Shown here: in pieces, positions 19,701 through 30,600 of the stretch
How positions within the stretch are numbered: position 1 is the first letter of the stretch
Layout: every line of letters begins with the position of its first letter
Source of the DNA: Hymenobacter actinosclerus
GTDB lineage: Bacteria; Bacteroidota; Bacteroidia; Cytophagales; Hymenobacteraceae
NCBI RefSeq assembly: GCF_900111515.1
Contig: NZ_FOHS01000005.1
Span: 1-64,000 of the forward strand
Length of the DNA stretch: 64,000 bases
Direction: 5' to 3'
The notes under the pieces: generated by a model
Database searches by the model: none
Seen by the model: only the letters and a program-made list of their open reading frames with translations
Told to the model about the DNA's origin: nothing
Program-made: the position numbers and the translations under genes

Positions 19701-21613
19701 TGCTCAAAACCCATCCCGGCGTGGCTGAAGCGTTCGTGCTGGTCCAAGCTGATGCGGCCACAGACAAGCTGCTGGTGGCCTACTACACCTTGAGCGAACC
19801 CCTGCTGGCCGAGTCGTTACGGAAGTTTCTACAAAACCAGTTGCCTGCTTACATGGTGCCGTCACTGCTGGTACCCTTAGCCACCGTGCCACTCCATCCT
19901 AACGGCAAGCTGAACCGCTACGCTTTACCCGAGATCGGCCCGCTCCTGGCGCAGCAAAGTGCTGCCAACAGTCAACCCGACACACCTACCGAAGCTGCCC
20001 TGCTTGCTATCTGGGCCGATGTGCTGGGTCGCGAAAGCATAAGCGTCGAAGATGACTTTTTCTCCATCGGCGGTAATTCGCTCAAAGCCGTCCGGGTCCT
20101 GGCCAGTGTGCAACAACAGTTCGACCGTAAAATCGGACTGGCCATCTTTTTCCAGCACCCTAGCGTGCGCACCTTGGCCTGCGTTATCGAGTCGCGGTCA
20201 GCTGAGCGGCCCACCACTATCCCGACCGTAACTCCGGCCCCCCGCTACGACGTTTCGCGGGCTCAGCGACGCATCTGGGTTATGGATCAGCTCGAAACTG
20301 ACCGCGCCGCTTACAATATTACCGGTACTTATGCGCTGCCCAGCGACCTTGACGCGGTAACCCTGGCGCAAGCCGTGCGCCGCTTGGCAGACCGTCACGA
20401 AATCCTGCGGACCACCTTCGTGGCCGAAGATGGGCAGCCTTACCAGCACGTGCTCCCGGGCCCGCAGCCCGCACTCGCGCTGGTAATACGAACGGTGGCC
20501 ACTGCCGATTTTGAAGCCACCGTGGCGCGGGCCGCCCAAGCGGAGCAGCAGCACGTGTTCGACCTGGAAGCTCTCCCCCTCTTGCGGCTGCACTTGCTCA
20601 CCGACGCCGCCAGCCGGCACGTTCTGATTGTCAACCTGCACCACATCATCGGCGACGGGTGGTCGCTGCTGCTGCTGCTCAGTGAATTATCCGCTCACTA
20701 CCACGCTATTCGCACTGCCGAACTGCCGCTGCCCGAGCTGCCCATGCAGTACAAAGATTACGCCGCCTGGCACAATCAGCAGTTGCAAGAAGCGCCGTCC
20801 CGACACTCCGAGCAGTACTGGCTTGACCAACTCAGCGGTCTGGATGCCCGTCCCGATTTACCCCTGGATCACGATCGCGCCGCCGTGCGCAGTTATGCCA
20901 GTGCCGTGCTACCCTTCGAGTTGAATGCACCTTTGGCCGACGCGCTACGCAGCCTATGTGAGCAGCAGGGCGCCAGCCTGTTTATGGGCCTGCAGGCCGT
21001 GGTGAAGGTGTGGCTGGCTCGCCTGCTGCCTACTGAGATGGTAACGGTGGGCACTACCGCCGCAGGCCGCGAGCAGCCGGGGCTAGCCAAACAGCTCGGC
21101 TGTTACGTGAACGTGTTGCCCCTGCGCACCCAACTATATGGGCTCAACAGCTTTGATGAGGTGCTGGCGGCCGTGCGAAAAACCACGTTGGCAGCCTTCG
21201 AGCATCAGAGCTATCCCTTTGATCTGCTGGTGGAAAAGCTGGGCTTGCGCCGCGATTTGAGCCGCAACCTGCTCTTTGACGTGATGCTGAATTTCCTCGA
21301 CGGCTTGGACCTCGCCGATGATGAAGCACCGGGTACGCTCCGCTTTGCCGATTGGCAGTCGGATGCGCAGGATGCTACCAACAAGTACGATCTGACGCTC
21401 TGCTTTCAGAGCTTACCCAACGGGGCCATTGCCGGCGAGCTGATTTACAACACCAGTCTGTTCCTGCCGTCTCGCGCGGCCGGCTTCCGCGACCAACTGC
21501 TAGCACTAAGTGCCGAACTGCTGGCCGATCCTACCGCGCCGCTACGGCTGCAGCCCGTTGCTCGCCCCACCCTGGCCCCGATAAGCGTCAGCCTGGAAGA
21601 CGATTTCGCTTAG
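13784..21613 (+). CDS. Non-ribosomal peptide synthetase 2 (C-A-T-C-A-T-C), modules 4-5 plus a C-terminal C domain
   Basis: This 2609-residue synthetase begins with YPLTPMQEGMLFHT, typical of a C domain that accepts a D-configured donor, which fits the epimerase ending NRPS1. Domains are C 1-440 (HHILMDG at 143), A 465-990, T (S1046), C 1095-1530 (HHIVADG at 1233), A 1550-2050, T (S2099, GGNS variant), and a complete C 2150-2590 (HHIIGDG at 2286) with nothing after it. Pocket codes by eye are DIWEMVGDDK for the first A (same class as NRPS1 A2/A3, possibly Dab) and DAFFLGLTLK for the second (aliphatic, Ile/Val-like). The first A domain has SDK in place of NGK in core A10, keeping the lysine. 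The terminal C domain must act with the first carrier of NRPS3, which lacks a complete C domain. A 49-bp gap separates it from NRPS3. Confidence 0.95.
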   Translation: MNNKDNIQQIYPLTPMQEGMLFHTLRDESRAYFSQTTYTAHGELDVDVLARSLAELGRRHDILRTSFVYDKVEQPLQVVLRNRCIGLSIEDLTELSAAEAQARVVTCRQQAVAQGFDLTRDPLIRLAVLRTAATVHEFVWSYHHILMDGWCLSVLLTELREIYRATQAGLPVPLPPPVPFGRYVKWLAQQDKAAAATYWQNYLRGYETLAALPPDQEPQPGAPLVAPEVATLHLSATDTARLTAWARQQQTTLNTVFQALWGILLARYNNTTDVVYGNVVSGRPTDLPDADQIIGLFINTVPLRVSYTGHTRFDELVRQLHQDAVEAVPHHHQPLVEIQSATELRSQLIQHVIAFENYPVQDDLLEGDSVGNDPFSLDNVGGYEHTHYHLDVDVEIGQELAVTISFNPQHYSATYVHRLTGHLGRLFAQVLAEPTALVAELELLTPAERAEQLHMLNRGAIELGNDLPINLCFEQQVACFPEALAVVHNDVTWTYAQLNTEANRIGHQLQKLGVGAEDFVGVNVERGPGLVAAMLGILKLGARYVPLDVQNPASRNCELMASSTMQGLISDAAGLAILLGTEVASWPLVLSLDPLPANTARQITNLGIGWADADTAPDQGAAENLPNRNRMDSWAYMLYTSGSTGQPKGAITRHDGAMNHILAEINELDLPQGFRFLQSASISSDISVWQILGPLMHGGTTVIIDKDDLLNYEALLRVLVRHDVTIIEFVPSFLLGLTDYIDNYYSETNPLPSLRWLMMVGEVVSVDLVNQWLRVVPGCRIVNGYGPCEASDDIAQYLIEQPLGPEVRKVAIGRPIANMNIFVVDRFGRLLPRGIVGELAVSGVGVGAGYWQEPAKTAISFVPNHFEGTLGDTIYRTGDLTRWLPDGNLEFLGRVDHQVKIRGYRVELGEIESRLHTCPAVEAAAVVIRPYQGEQQIIAYLVPRQSKALTDADLQQQVRRQVQEFVKAQLATYMHPAEYVLLAAFPLNLSDKVDRKALPEPGGTLRKTVLVPVNDTEIRLLELWQKILTREVIGTDENFFDVGGHSLKATRLAAHINKAFDTNISVRTIFTAPTIQQLARAVQGNEAAYQSITLAPAQADYPLSHAQRRLWLVNQLNPEEQFSYNMTVAYRLTGPLQPEALAKALQQLVTRHEILRTVFVTEAGEPRQRVGTANASHTLRYNDWRGQPEAEAAAMVQAQEDFHTVFNLAEGPLFQARLMQLADEDFVFVLVLHHIVADGWSSDILLSDLLTLYQAARTETVAVLPTLPIQYKDFAVWHNAQLASPAAEAHRAYWRAQFAGEVPVLEMPTDFPRPAHRTQRGAVLELRIDAATTSGLRQLSSRRGATLFMGLVASVKALLYRYTGQTDLVVGTVASGREHSDLEHQIGFYVNTLPLRTRLAGTASFEVLLDQVKQVALGAFEHQSYPFDQLVDDLQVPRELSRSPLFDVLVVLQSNSAEAEAANPASELTFNAVELSQGYSKFDLTVEAWEEAEGLTVALEYSTDLFMPARIERMAGHYAQLLRAIVAGAHIALDALDYLPTTEQTELLGFAGTSVPVLPEQTVSAQFEQMAARYPNQVAVADNERTLTYAQLNAEANQLARYLREQYEVGAESIVAVALTRRVEFVTVALAVLKAGGAYLPLEVNLPAERVAELLTDTNARVLLTDAEALPRALGGAYACLHPGLVDCSAFAATNLAHGGPQSNSLAYVMYTSGSTGKPKGVMVEHRGIIRLVLDADYIHFGPGQRMLQTGSLAFDAATFEIWGPLLHGGQVHILALDHLLDTDKLRHTIQQKAITDVFFTTSWFNQLADEAPDLFHGLRRVLTGGEKISVAHVRRVQEHCPNVELVNLYGPTENTTLSTYYRIPRPAPATIPLGGPIANSTVYVVDGQGRLVPKGIPGELWLGGEGLARGYWQDADRTRQQFVPNPFGQGLLYCSGDRACWREDGQLDFLGRVDNQVKIRGFRIEPDEIASLLKTHPGVAEAFVLVQADAATDKLLVAYYTLSEPLLAESLRKFLQNQLPAYMVPSLLVPLATVPLHPNGKLNRYALPEIGPLLAQQSAANSQPDTPTEAALLAIWADVLGRESISVEDDFFSIGGNSLKAVRVLASVQQQFDRKIGLAIFFQHPSVRTLACVIESRSAERPTTIPTVTPAPRYDVSRAQRRIWVMDQLETDRAAYNITGTYALPSDLDAVTLAQAVRRLADRHEILRTTFVAEDGQPYQHVLPGPQPALALVIRTVATADFEATVARAAQAEQQHVFDLEALPLLRLHLLTDAASRHVLIVNLHHIIGDGWSLLLLLSELSAHYHAIRTAELPLPELPMQYKDYAAWHNQQLQEAPSRHSEQYWLDQLSGLDARPDLPLDHDRAAVRSYASAVLPFELNAPLADALRSLCEQQGASLFMGLQAVVKVWLARLLPTEMVTVGTTAAGREQPGLAKQLGCYVNVLPLRTQLYGLNSFDEVLAAVRKTTLAAFEHQSYPFDLLVEKLGLRRDLSRNLLFDVMLNFLDGLDLADDEAPGTLRFADWQSDAQDATNKYDLTLCFQSLPNGAIAGELIYNTSLFLPSRAAGFRDQLLALSAELLADPTAPLRLQPVARPTLAPISVSLEDDFA

Positions 21614-21662
21614 CCTGCGTCCCTTTTTCGCCCCCTTTCTCCCGAAGCTATTTACCCCGACC

Positions 21663-24600
21663 ATGTACGAAGTGCTCATTTCGCCGGACGAGAACCTGAC
21701 CTACTGGGTCGATAAGCTTACTGCCAGCAGCAGCAGTGGCTTCTATGAATTGGCCGAATCCGCCGCAGATAGCACTACCCCACGGGGCCGTCTGCTTCTG
21801 CCCGTGCCCGCCTCACTGACTGCGCAGCTCTTGGCCTGCGCTAAGGGCAAGGACCTGAACGTGTACAAGCTGGGCTTGGCTGCGCTTGCCATCCTGCTGC
21901 ATAAGTACACACTGCACGAGGAGTTGCTGCTTACCACGACCGACCTGAGCCTGCAAGCTGGTAAGCCGGCCGGCCCCGGCCTACAGTTCGTATGCCTGAC
22001 AGTAAAGGAGGACGATTCGCCCAAGAGCCTTTTGGCTCGCCTGCATCAGGAACTGGAGCAGAATCTGGCCCGCCAGCAGTTCGATTACGCCGCCCTGGTG
22101 GCCGAGCAGTTCAGCCAGCCTGCATTGGCCCGGCTCGCCTTTGCCACCGGTTTTCATTACGCCCCGCTCAATCCCTGGCAGTCTGATCTGGACAAAGTGC
22201 AGTTGCTCTGCAAGCTAGACCGCGACGAGGAGATCCTACGCCTGGAAATCGACTACGACACGGCCTGTTATTCGGCCCGGGCCGTGGAGTTGCTCGCCCA
22301 GCAACTCCTGCGCACGCTCGAGTTACTCACGGCCGACCTGGCCCAGCCCGTGGCTGCACTCAACCCCCTAACGGCCTTGGACCAGGAGTTGATTTTAGGA
22401 CCTTTCAACAACACGGAACGGGTTTTCCCCACGGCTTCAGTTATCGAACAGTTTGAGTGGCAGGCGGCCGCTACGCCCGACGCGGTCGCCGTTAAAAGCA
22501 ATGGCCTCACGCTGACGTACCGCGAACTGAATGAGCGCGGCAACCAAGTGGCTCATTACCTGCGCAATGAGTGCGGCCTGCAGCATCAGGAAAAGGTGGC
22601 CGTAATGGTCCACCGTTCCGAGCGAATCATCATTGGCATCATTGGCATCCTGAAGGCTGGCGGCTGGTATATTCCTATAGACCTGAGTTCCCCGCCCGAG
22701 CGCATTCAGTTCTTTATCAGCGACAGCGAGTGCCGCCTGGTGCTGACGGAGGCCGAGTTGCTGACCGCCGGCCTAACGGGAGCAGGCAGTCAGTTGTTTT
22801 GCGTGGAAGACTGTCTGGACCAGCCCATCGATACGCCCGCCCGCCATTTGGCCGATTTTGACTTGGCGTACATGATTTACACCTCGGGCACCACTGGCAA
22901 GCCCAAGGGGGCCCTGGTCTACCACCTTTCGCTGGCCAACCATGTGAACTGGTTCCGCCGCCAGTTTGCCCTGACCCCGAGCGACAGCACCATGCTGATT
23001 AACTCGTACAGCTTTGACGGGTGCTACAGCTACATCTGGGCCACGCTCACGGCGGGCGGCACGCTGCACGTACCTACCGATACCTTCTTTGACCCCGATC
23101 AAACGCTGGCCTATATCAAGCAGCAGGGGGTAACATTCCTCAAAGTGGTGCCCTCTACTTTCGGCGTGCTCGTTAACTCGCGCACTTTCAACGAAGACCC
23201 CACCGCCTGCCGTACGGTGCGCGTCATCAAGCAGGGGGGGGAAACTATCAACGTCAAGAACCTGCGCAAGTATTTAGGACACTACCCGCACGTGGTGCTT
23301 GGCAACCATTATGGGGCGACGGAAGCGACGATCGGATCGGTGGCCCACTGGCTTACACGTGAATCGATGGATGAGTTTGCGGCCCGGCCAGTGCTCGGTT
23401 CCCCCTTTGACAACCAGCAAATTTACGTGCTGGACCCCCAGAATCAGCTGCTGCCCGTGGGCGTGTCAGGGCAAATCTGCATTGGCGGCATTGGCGTGGG
23501 CAACGGTTATTATAACCGCCCGGAGTTGACGGCCGCTAAGTTTATAGCCAATCCTTTCGGCGAAGGCCGCCTCTATAAAACCGGTGACCAGGGCCGCTGG
23601 CTGCCCGACGGTACGCTGGCCTTTTCAGGCCGCATTGACAACCAAGTAAAGATCCGGGGCTTCCGGATAGAGCTGGATGAAATCGCCGAAACGCTGAAGC
23701 TCTACGGCCCAGTGCGTGACGCCGTGGCCCTGGTTCACGAGGTCGATGGACAACCCCAACTGGCCGTGTACTTCGCTGCCGAGGCCGCGCTGGCCCTGGC
23801 TGAATTGCAGGAGCACCTGCGCAGCCAGCTGCCCGATTACATGCTGCCCGCCTATTATGTGCCAGTCGCCACCATTCCGCTCACGCCCAACGGTAAGCTC
23901 GACAAGCATGCCCTGCCTGACGCGGAAGCGCACCGGCTGCACTCTGAGCAGGCCCGTGTGGCCCCGGCTACCGAAACCGAGGCTCAGCTGCTGTCCATGT
24001 GGCAGGAAATACTCAACCTGCAACACCTTGGCACCACCGATAACTTCTTTGAAATCGGGGGACATTCGCTGAAAGCCACTCAGTTGGTAGCTCAGATTCA
24101 CCGTGCTTTCAACGTGCGCCTGCCGCTGCGCACCATCTTTCTGCGGCCCACCATTCAGCAGTTAGCTACTGCTTTAGCTGAAGCCGATACCGAGCAGTAT
24201 CATGCCCTGCGCCCGGTACCCCCGCAGCCGCATTATGAACTCTCGCATGCCCAGATGCGGCTCTGGGTTATCACGGGGCTTGAACCCGGTCAGATTGCCT
24301 ATAATATTCCGCACGCCGTGGAGCTACGCGGGGAGCTCAACGTGGCCGCCATGGCGCAGGCCTTTACTGCCCTTATTGATCGGCATGAGGTGCTACGCAC
24401 GGTCTTCCCGATTATCGACGGGGTACCGCGCCAGCGCGTGGTAAAGGTGGAGGAGTTTGGTTTTGCGCTGCAGATCGATGACTTGCGCGGCCATATGGAG
24501 GCCGACGCTGAAGCATCTCGTCTTGCCCGCAACGAAGCCCAAACCGTGTTTGACCTGGCCGCCGGTCCGCTAGTGAAGGCCCGTCTGTTGCAGCTTACCG

Positions 24601-27600
24601 CAACCCGTACCGTGCTGCTATTCACCCTGCACCATATCGTGTCGGATGGCTGGTCAACCCAGGTACTGTTCCGCGACATCCTGACCTTGTACCGCGATTT
24701 TCAACGTGCCGAGCCTTGCTCGTTGCGGCCGTTGCCCGTACAATACAAGGATGTAACAGCTTGGCAAAATCAGCAGTTGCGCTCCGAGCAGATGCAGGTG
24801 CACCGCGCCTACTGGCTAAAGCAGTTTGAGGGGGAGCTGCCGGTGCTGGAGCTGCCCACTGACTTTGCCCGACCTAAAGCGGCCTGCTATGAGGGGGACT
24901 ACCGCACACTTACCCTGGACGGGGCTTTAAGCCAGCAACTCACGCATTTCGCTGCCGCTCGCGGAGTAAGCATGTTTATGTTGCTGCTGGCTGGTGTAAA
25001 GACGTTGCTATACCGCTACACCGGCCAGAAGGACATTATCGTGGGCAGTCCAATTGCCGGGCGCGAACACGCCGATTTGGCCGATCAGGTGGGCTTCTAC
25101 GTCAACACTTTACCCATCCGGTCGCAGCTCAGCGGCGAAGCAACCTTCGGACAGTATCTGACCCAGATACAGGAGCATCTGCTGCGGGCCTATCAGCACC
25201 AGGCCCACCCCTTCGATGAGCTGATCGACCAGCTGAATCTGCCACGCGATAACGGCCACTCTCCGCTATTCGATGTGCTGGTAGTCATGCAAAATAACGG
25301 TTCGGAGCGCGATGACCTGTTTGCGCAAAGTGAATTTGAAGCTGTACCATATAACAACGATAACCCCACTAGCAAATTCGATCTCACTATTGACTGCGCC
25401 GAGGAAACTGAGGGACTGGTAATCGGTATTGAATATCGCACGGCCATATTCACGGCTGCTCGCGTTGAGCGGATGCTACTGCACCTGGCCGCGCTGCTAC
25501 GGCATGTGATGCAGCAGCCCGATACAGCGCTCGATGCCATCCCTTACCTAGCGGTAGCCGAGCGTGCAGAACTGCTTGATTTGGCTGGTAGCACCGCGCC
25601 GGTGCCGGTAACGCACACCGTCTCGACCCTGTTTGCAGCCCAAGCTGCCCGTACGCCCAACGCCCTGGCCATTGCTGATGAACGCCGCCAACTCAGCTAT
25701 AATCAACTCAATGACCGGACCACTCGACTGGCAAATTATCTGCGCCAAGAGCATGGTATAAGGCATGAGGATGTGGTTGCCACCGTGATGCAGCGCGGCA
25801 CCGACTTCGTAGTAAGTATGCTGGCCACTCTTAAGGCTGATGCTGCCTATCTGCCGCTGGAAGCTCATACTCCAGTGGAGCGCATCCGCGAGTTGCTGGC
25901 TTACACCCAGGCCCGCGTAGTTGTTACCGATAACCCTGCGATGTCGGCGGCTCTTGCTCCCACACCAGTTGTGTGCTTACCGATGCTGGATCTCAGCACC
26001 GAAAGCTGGGCCGCGCCGCTGCCCGCCTCGCAGGCCACGACCAATTCCCTGGCCTATGTGATGTTTACTTCAGGTTCAACCGGCCGGCCTAAGGGAGTGA
26101 TGATTGAGCACCGCAGCATCATACGGCTGGTGCGCGACACGGATTACACCCGTTTTGATGAGCGGCTACGAGTTTTGCAGACTGGCTCTTTAGCTTTCGA
26201 CGCGGCTACGTTTGAAATCTGGGGGCCGCTGCTCCACGGCGGGCAGCTACACCTGCTCAGTCTCGAGAGTCTGCTTGATACCGAGCACTTGCGGCGTTCT
26301 ATCCGGGAGAAGGGGATCACGCAAATGTGGTTCACCAGCTCGTGGTTCAACCAACTAGCCGACGAACAGCCGGATGTATTCAGTGGGTTGGAGCAGGTGC
26401 TGGTAGGCGGCGAGGCCCTATCGGCAAGGCACTTAGCGCGGGTACAGCAGTACTGCCCGCAGCTACAGATCATCAATGGCTACGGACCAACAGAAAATAC
26501 CACATTTTCAGTTTGTGGGGCAGTGGCCACTCCGGCAACTGCCCCAGTTCCACTGGGCCGGCCCATCGCTAACAGCATTGCCTACGTAGTAGATGGGCGG
26601 GGCAACTTAGTACCCAAGGGCGTGCCCGGCGAGTTGTGGCTGGGTGGCGAGGGGCTGGCCCGCGGTTACTGGCAGGATGCGGAGCGGACTCGGCAGCAAT
26701 TTGTGCCCAACCCCTTCGGCGCCGGCCGCCTCTACCGCTCCGGCGACCTGGCCCGGTGGGGCGAAGACGGCCAGCTGGAATTTCTAGGCCGGGTAGACAA
26801 CCAAATAAAAATCAGAGGCTTTCGCATCGAGCCCGACGAAATAGCCGAAGTACTGCGCGGCCATTCCCTGGTGAAAGATGCTGTGGTGACTGTGCACCTT
26901 ACAGCTACCGGCGAAAAGTTTCTGGCCGGCTACTTCTCAGCCGAGGATGATCTTAGCGCCGAAGCCGTACGTCGTTATCTGCAGGAGCTGCTACCCGCCT
27001 ATATGGTGCCCGCCGCCCTGCTGGCCCTGCCCGAATTGCCCCTGAATGCCAACGGCAAAATCGACCGCAAAGCGCTGCCTGCACCCACGTTTACCACCCC
27101 TGATTACGTGCCCCCGACCACCGGCGACGAGCAGGTACTCGCCCAACTCTGGGCGGAAGTGCTGGGGCTGGACGCGGAGGCCATCTCCGCCGAAGCTAAC
27201 TTCTTCGAGCTGGGCGGTCACTCGCTCAAGGCCATTAAACTGGTCGGCCTGGTACATCGCCGCCTCGGCGTAGCTCTGTCGCTAGCGCAGGTTTTCGAAT
27301 TGCCCACCATCCGCCTGCAGGCTGCCTGTTTGGCGGCCTCCGACCACACCGCCTACCAAGCCATCGAGCCGGCCCCGGTACAGCAGACGTACTCGCTCTC
27401 GTCGGCCCAGAGCCGGCTCTACTTCCTGCAACGCTTCGAGCCTACCAGCACGGCTTACAACGTGCCCGGTATTCTGGCCCTGCCTGCTGGTGCGGATTCT
27501 CCTGCTCACCTGCAAGCGGCTCTGCAAGCCCTGGTGGCCCGCCACGACAGCTTGCGCACCAGTTTTGAGGACCAGCAGGGCACGGTAGTGCAGCGCGTGC

Positions 27601-30600
27601 AGGCCGAAGTGGATATATCGGTAGCCGAATTGCCGGTTGGGAGCGATGCTTCAACTGCGCTGGCAGATTTTGTGCGGCCTTTCGACCTAGGCCAGGCCCC
27701 GCTACTGCGCGCTGCCTACCTGCCCGCCTTCGCCGGCCAGCCCGCCCAATTGCTGTTCGATGTGCACCACATCGTTACCGATGGTCTTTCGCAGGCCATC
27801 CTACAGGCTGAACTGCTGACCCTACTCCAAGGAAAACCATTGTCTGGGGCCGTGCTGCAGTACAAGGATTACCTGGGCTGGCAAGCCAGCCCAGCCCGCA
27901 GCACCCAACTTCAGGCTCAGCAGAGTTACTGGCAGGCCGCGTTCGCCGATGAGCGCCCCATTCTGCAATTGCCCACCGACTTTGCCCGGCCCGAACAGTA
28001 TAGTTCTGCTGGGGCCGAGGTAAGCCTAACGCTTAGCTCCGAAGAAACCGCCGGCCTGCACGCGCTCTGCCGCCGCCACGACGTGACGCCTTACATGGCC
28101 ATGCTGGCCGTCTGGTCGGTACTGCTGACCAAGCTCAGTGGACAGGCAGACGTGACTGTCGGAACCCCCGTGGCAGGCCGGGTGCACCCCGACGCCAAGC
28201 AAATTGTGGGCCTGTTCGTCAATACGCTCCCGCTGCGCAGCCTGCCAAGTGGTGACAAACTCATTGCCGACTATCTGCGTGAAGTCAAGCTTACGGCCCT
28301 CGGCGCGTTTGAGCACCAGGAGTACCCTTTTGAGGAGCTGGTGGAATATGTGGGGGGCGGGCGTGATATGAGCCGCAACCCGCTGTTCGACACTGCTTTC
28401 GGCCTGCTGAGTGAAGGTGAATTTGCCCACGACGTGGATGCGTTGAGTAGCACTCCCAGCTTTGACCCGCACACCACCGTATCGAAGTTCGACTTGAATC
28501 TGCGCGCCCTGGAAGTAGCTGACCGCCTCTACCTCAGCCTTACTTATGCTACCAGCTTATTCCGGCCCGCGACCATCCTGCGCCTGGTAGCACAATTGCG
28601 CCAGTTGCTGGGCCAATTGGCCGCCGACAGTACGGGATACCTGGCCGATCTGAGTCTGCTGTCAGATGCTGAGCAGGAGCAGGTGCTTCGGAAGTTTAAC
28701 CAGACTGAAGCCAGTTTCGCAACCGCCGGAAGGACCTATAATGAGCTATTCACGTTCCAGGTGGAGCTGACACCCAAGTCCGTCGCCGTAGTGGACGAAA
28801 CCGGGTCGCTGACCTACCGCGAGCTGAACGCGGCCGCTAACCGCCTGGCCGCCGCACTTCGCCGTCGGGGCGTGGGCCGCAACAGCTTAGTGGGCATTCT
28901 GCTACCGCCCTCGGTGCAGACGATAGTTGCCATCCTGGCAGTTTACAAAGCCGGCGCAGCCTATGTGCCGCTTGACCAGGCCCTGCCTTCTGAGCGCATC
29001 GGCCACATCTTAGAAGACAGCCAGGTTCGCCTGCTGCTAGCCGACCAAACCAGCCTGGCTCGCCTGGGTGCGGCCCCCGTGGAGGTGCTTGATGTGGACG
29101 ATCCGGGTCTGGCCGACGAATCCAGCGACGAGCAGCCCTTGCGCAATACCCCCGAAGATCTAGCCTATGTCATTTACACCTCCGGCTCGACGGGCAAACC
29201 GAAGGGCGTAATGGTGCGTCAGCGCAACCTGGTGAACTACGTGAGTTGGTACGTAGCCTATACCGGGTGCCACGCTGCCGACCGCACTGTGCTGACTGGC
29301 TCCTACTCCTTCGACTTCGCCATGACGCTCATCTTCCCCATCCTGACGGTGGGCGGACAGTTGCACTTGGTACCTAAAGAAACATTCCTCTCGCCCATCG
29401 AATTGGGGACCTATATTCAGCACCACGGCATCAGCTTTCTAAAGCTTACGCCCACGCTGTTTTCCGTGCTGCTGAAAAGCCCAGCCTTTCGGCCCGAGTG
29501 GCTGGCTGGCATACGCCACCTCATGCTCGGCGGCGAATTGCTGAACGTGGCGGACCTGCGGAGCTTCTTCCGGCTATACCCCGACAAGTACGTCATCAAC
29601 CATTACGGCCCTACCGAGACAACTGTGGGCAGCGTGTGCCGCACTTTCACGGCCGCCGACATGGCCAGCCTCGGGGCGGAGGTTGCGATCGGACAACCGA
29701 TTAACAATTTAAGGGCCTACGTTCTCGATGCCTGGCAGCAGCCGGTGCCGGTGGGCGTTATCGGGCAGCTCTATATGGGAGGCGCGGGCGTGGCCGCGGG
29801 CTACCTGCACCGCCCGGAGTTGACGGCTGAACGGTTCATCGCGAGCCCCTTCGTCGTCGGCGACACGCTCTATGCCACCGGCGACCTGGTGAAATGGCTG
29901 CCCGACGGTACGCTCGTGTGTCTGGGCCGAGCCGATCACCAAGTCAAGATCCGGGGCCACCGGGTAGAACTGGGGGAAATTGAGCGGGTACTGACTAGCC
30001 ATACTCTGGTGGGTGAAGCCTGCGTGAGCCTGCGACGTGACGCCGACGGCGACTTGCTGCTGGCGGCCTTTGTAACTGCGCCAACTGCCGGGTTGAGTTC
30101 GGAGCAACTGCGACGCTATGCCCAGAGCACCCTGCCCGAGTACATGGTGCCGGCTTATATTGGCCTGCTCGACGTGCTGCCCATGACGCCTAACGGCAAG
30201 CTAGACCGGCAGTGCTTGGATCAGCTGCCCTTAGAGATGCAGCACCACAGTACAGCGGCCGACTATGAACCGCCCGTTACCATCACCGAGCAGCAGGTGC
30301 AGGCCGTGTGGGAAACTGTCCTCAATCAGCGGCCCGTAAGCGTGACGGCCAATTTCTTCGAAATGGGGGGGCACTCGCTTAAAGCGCTGAAAACCACCAT
30401 GCTAATCCATCGTGAAACCGGGGTAGAGGTGCCGCTGCGACAGTTTTTCCAGCAGCCTACTATTCGGCAGCTGGCCACTTGGCTCGATGGGCAGGCGCGC
30501 GGCACCTATGATGATATTCCACTGGCGCCACTCCTGCCCTACTACCCTCTCTCGCATGCTCAAATGCGATTATGGGTACTTCAGCAGCTCGATGAGCAGC

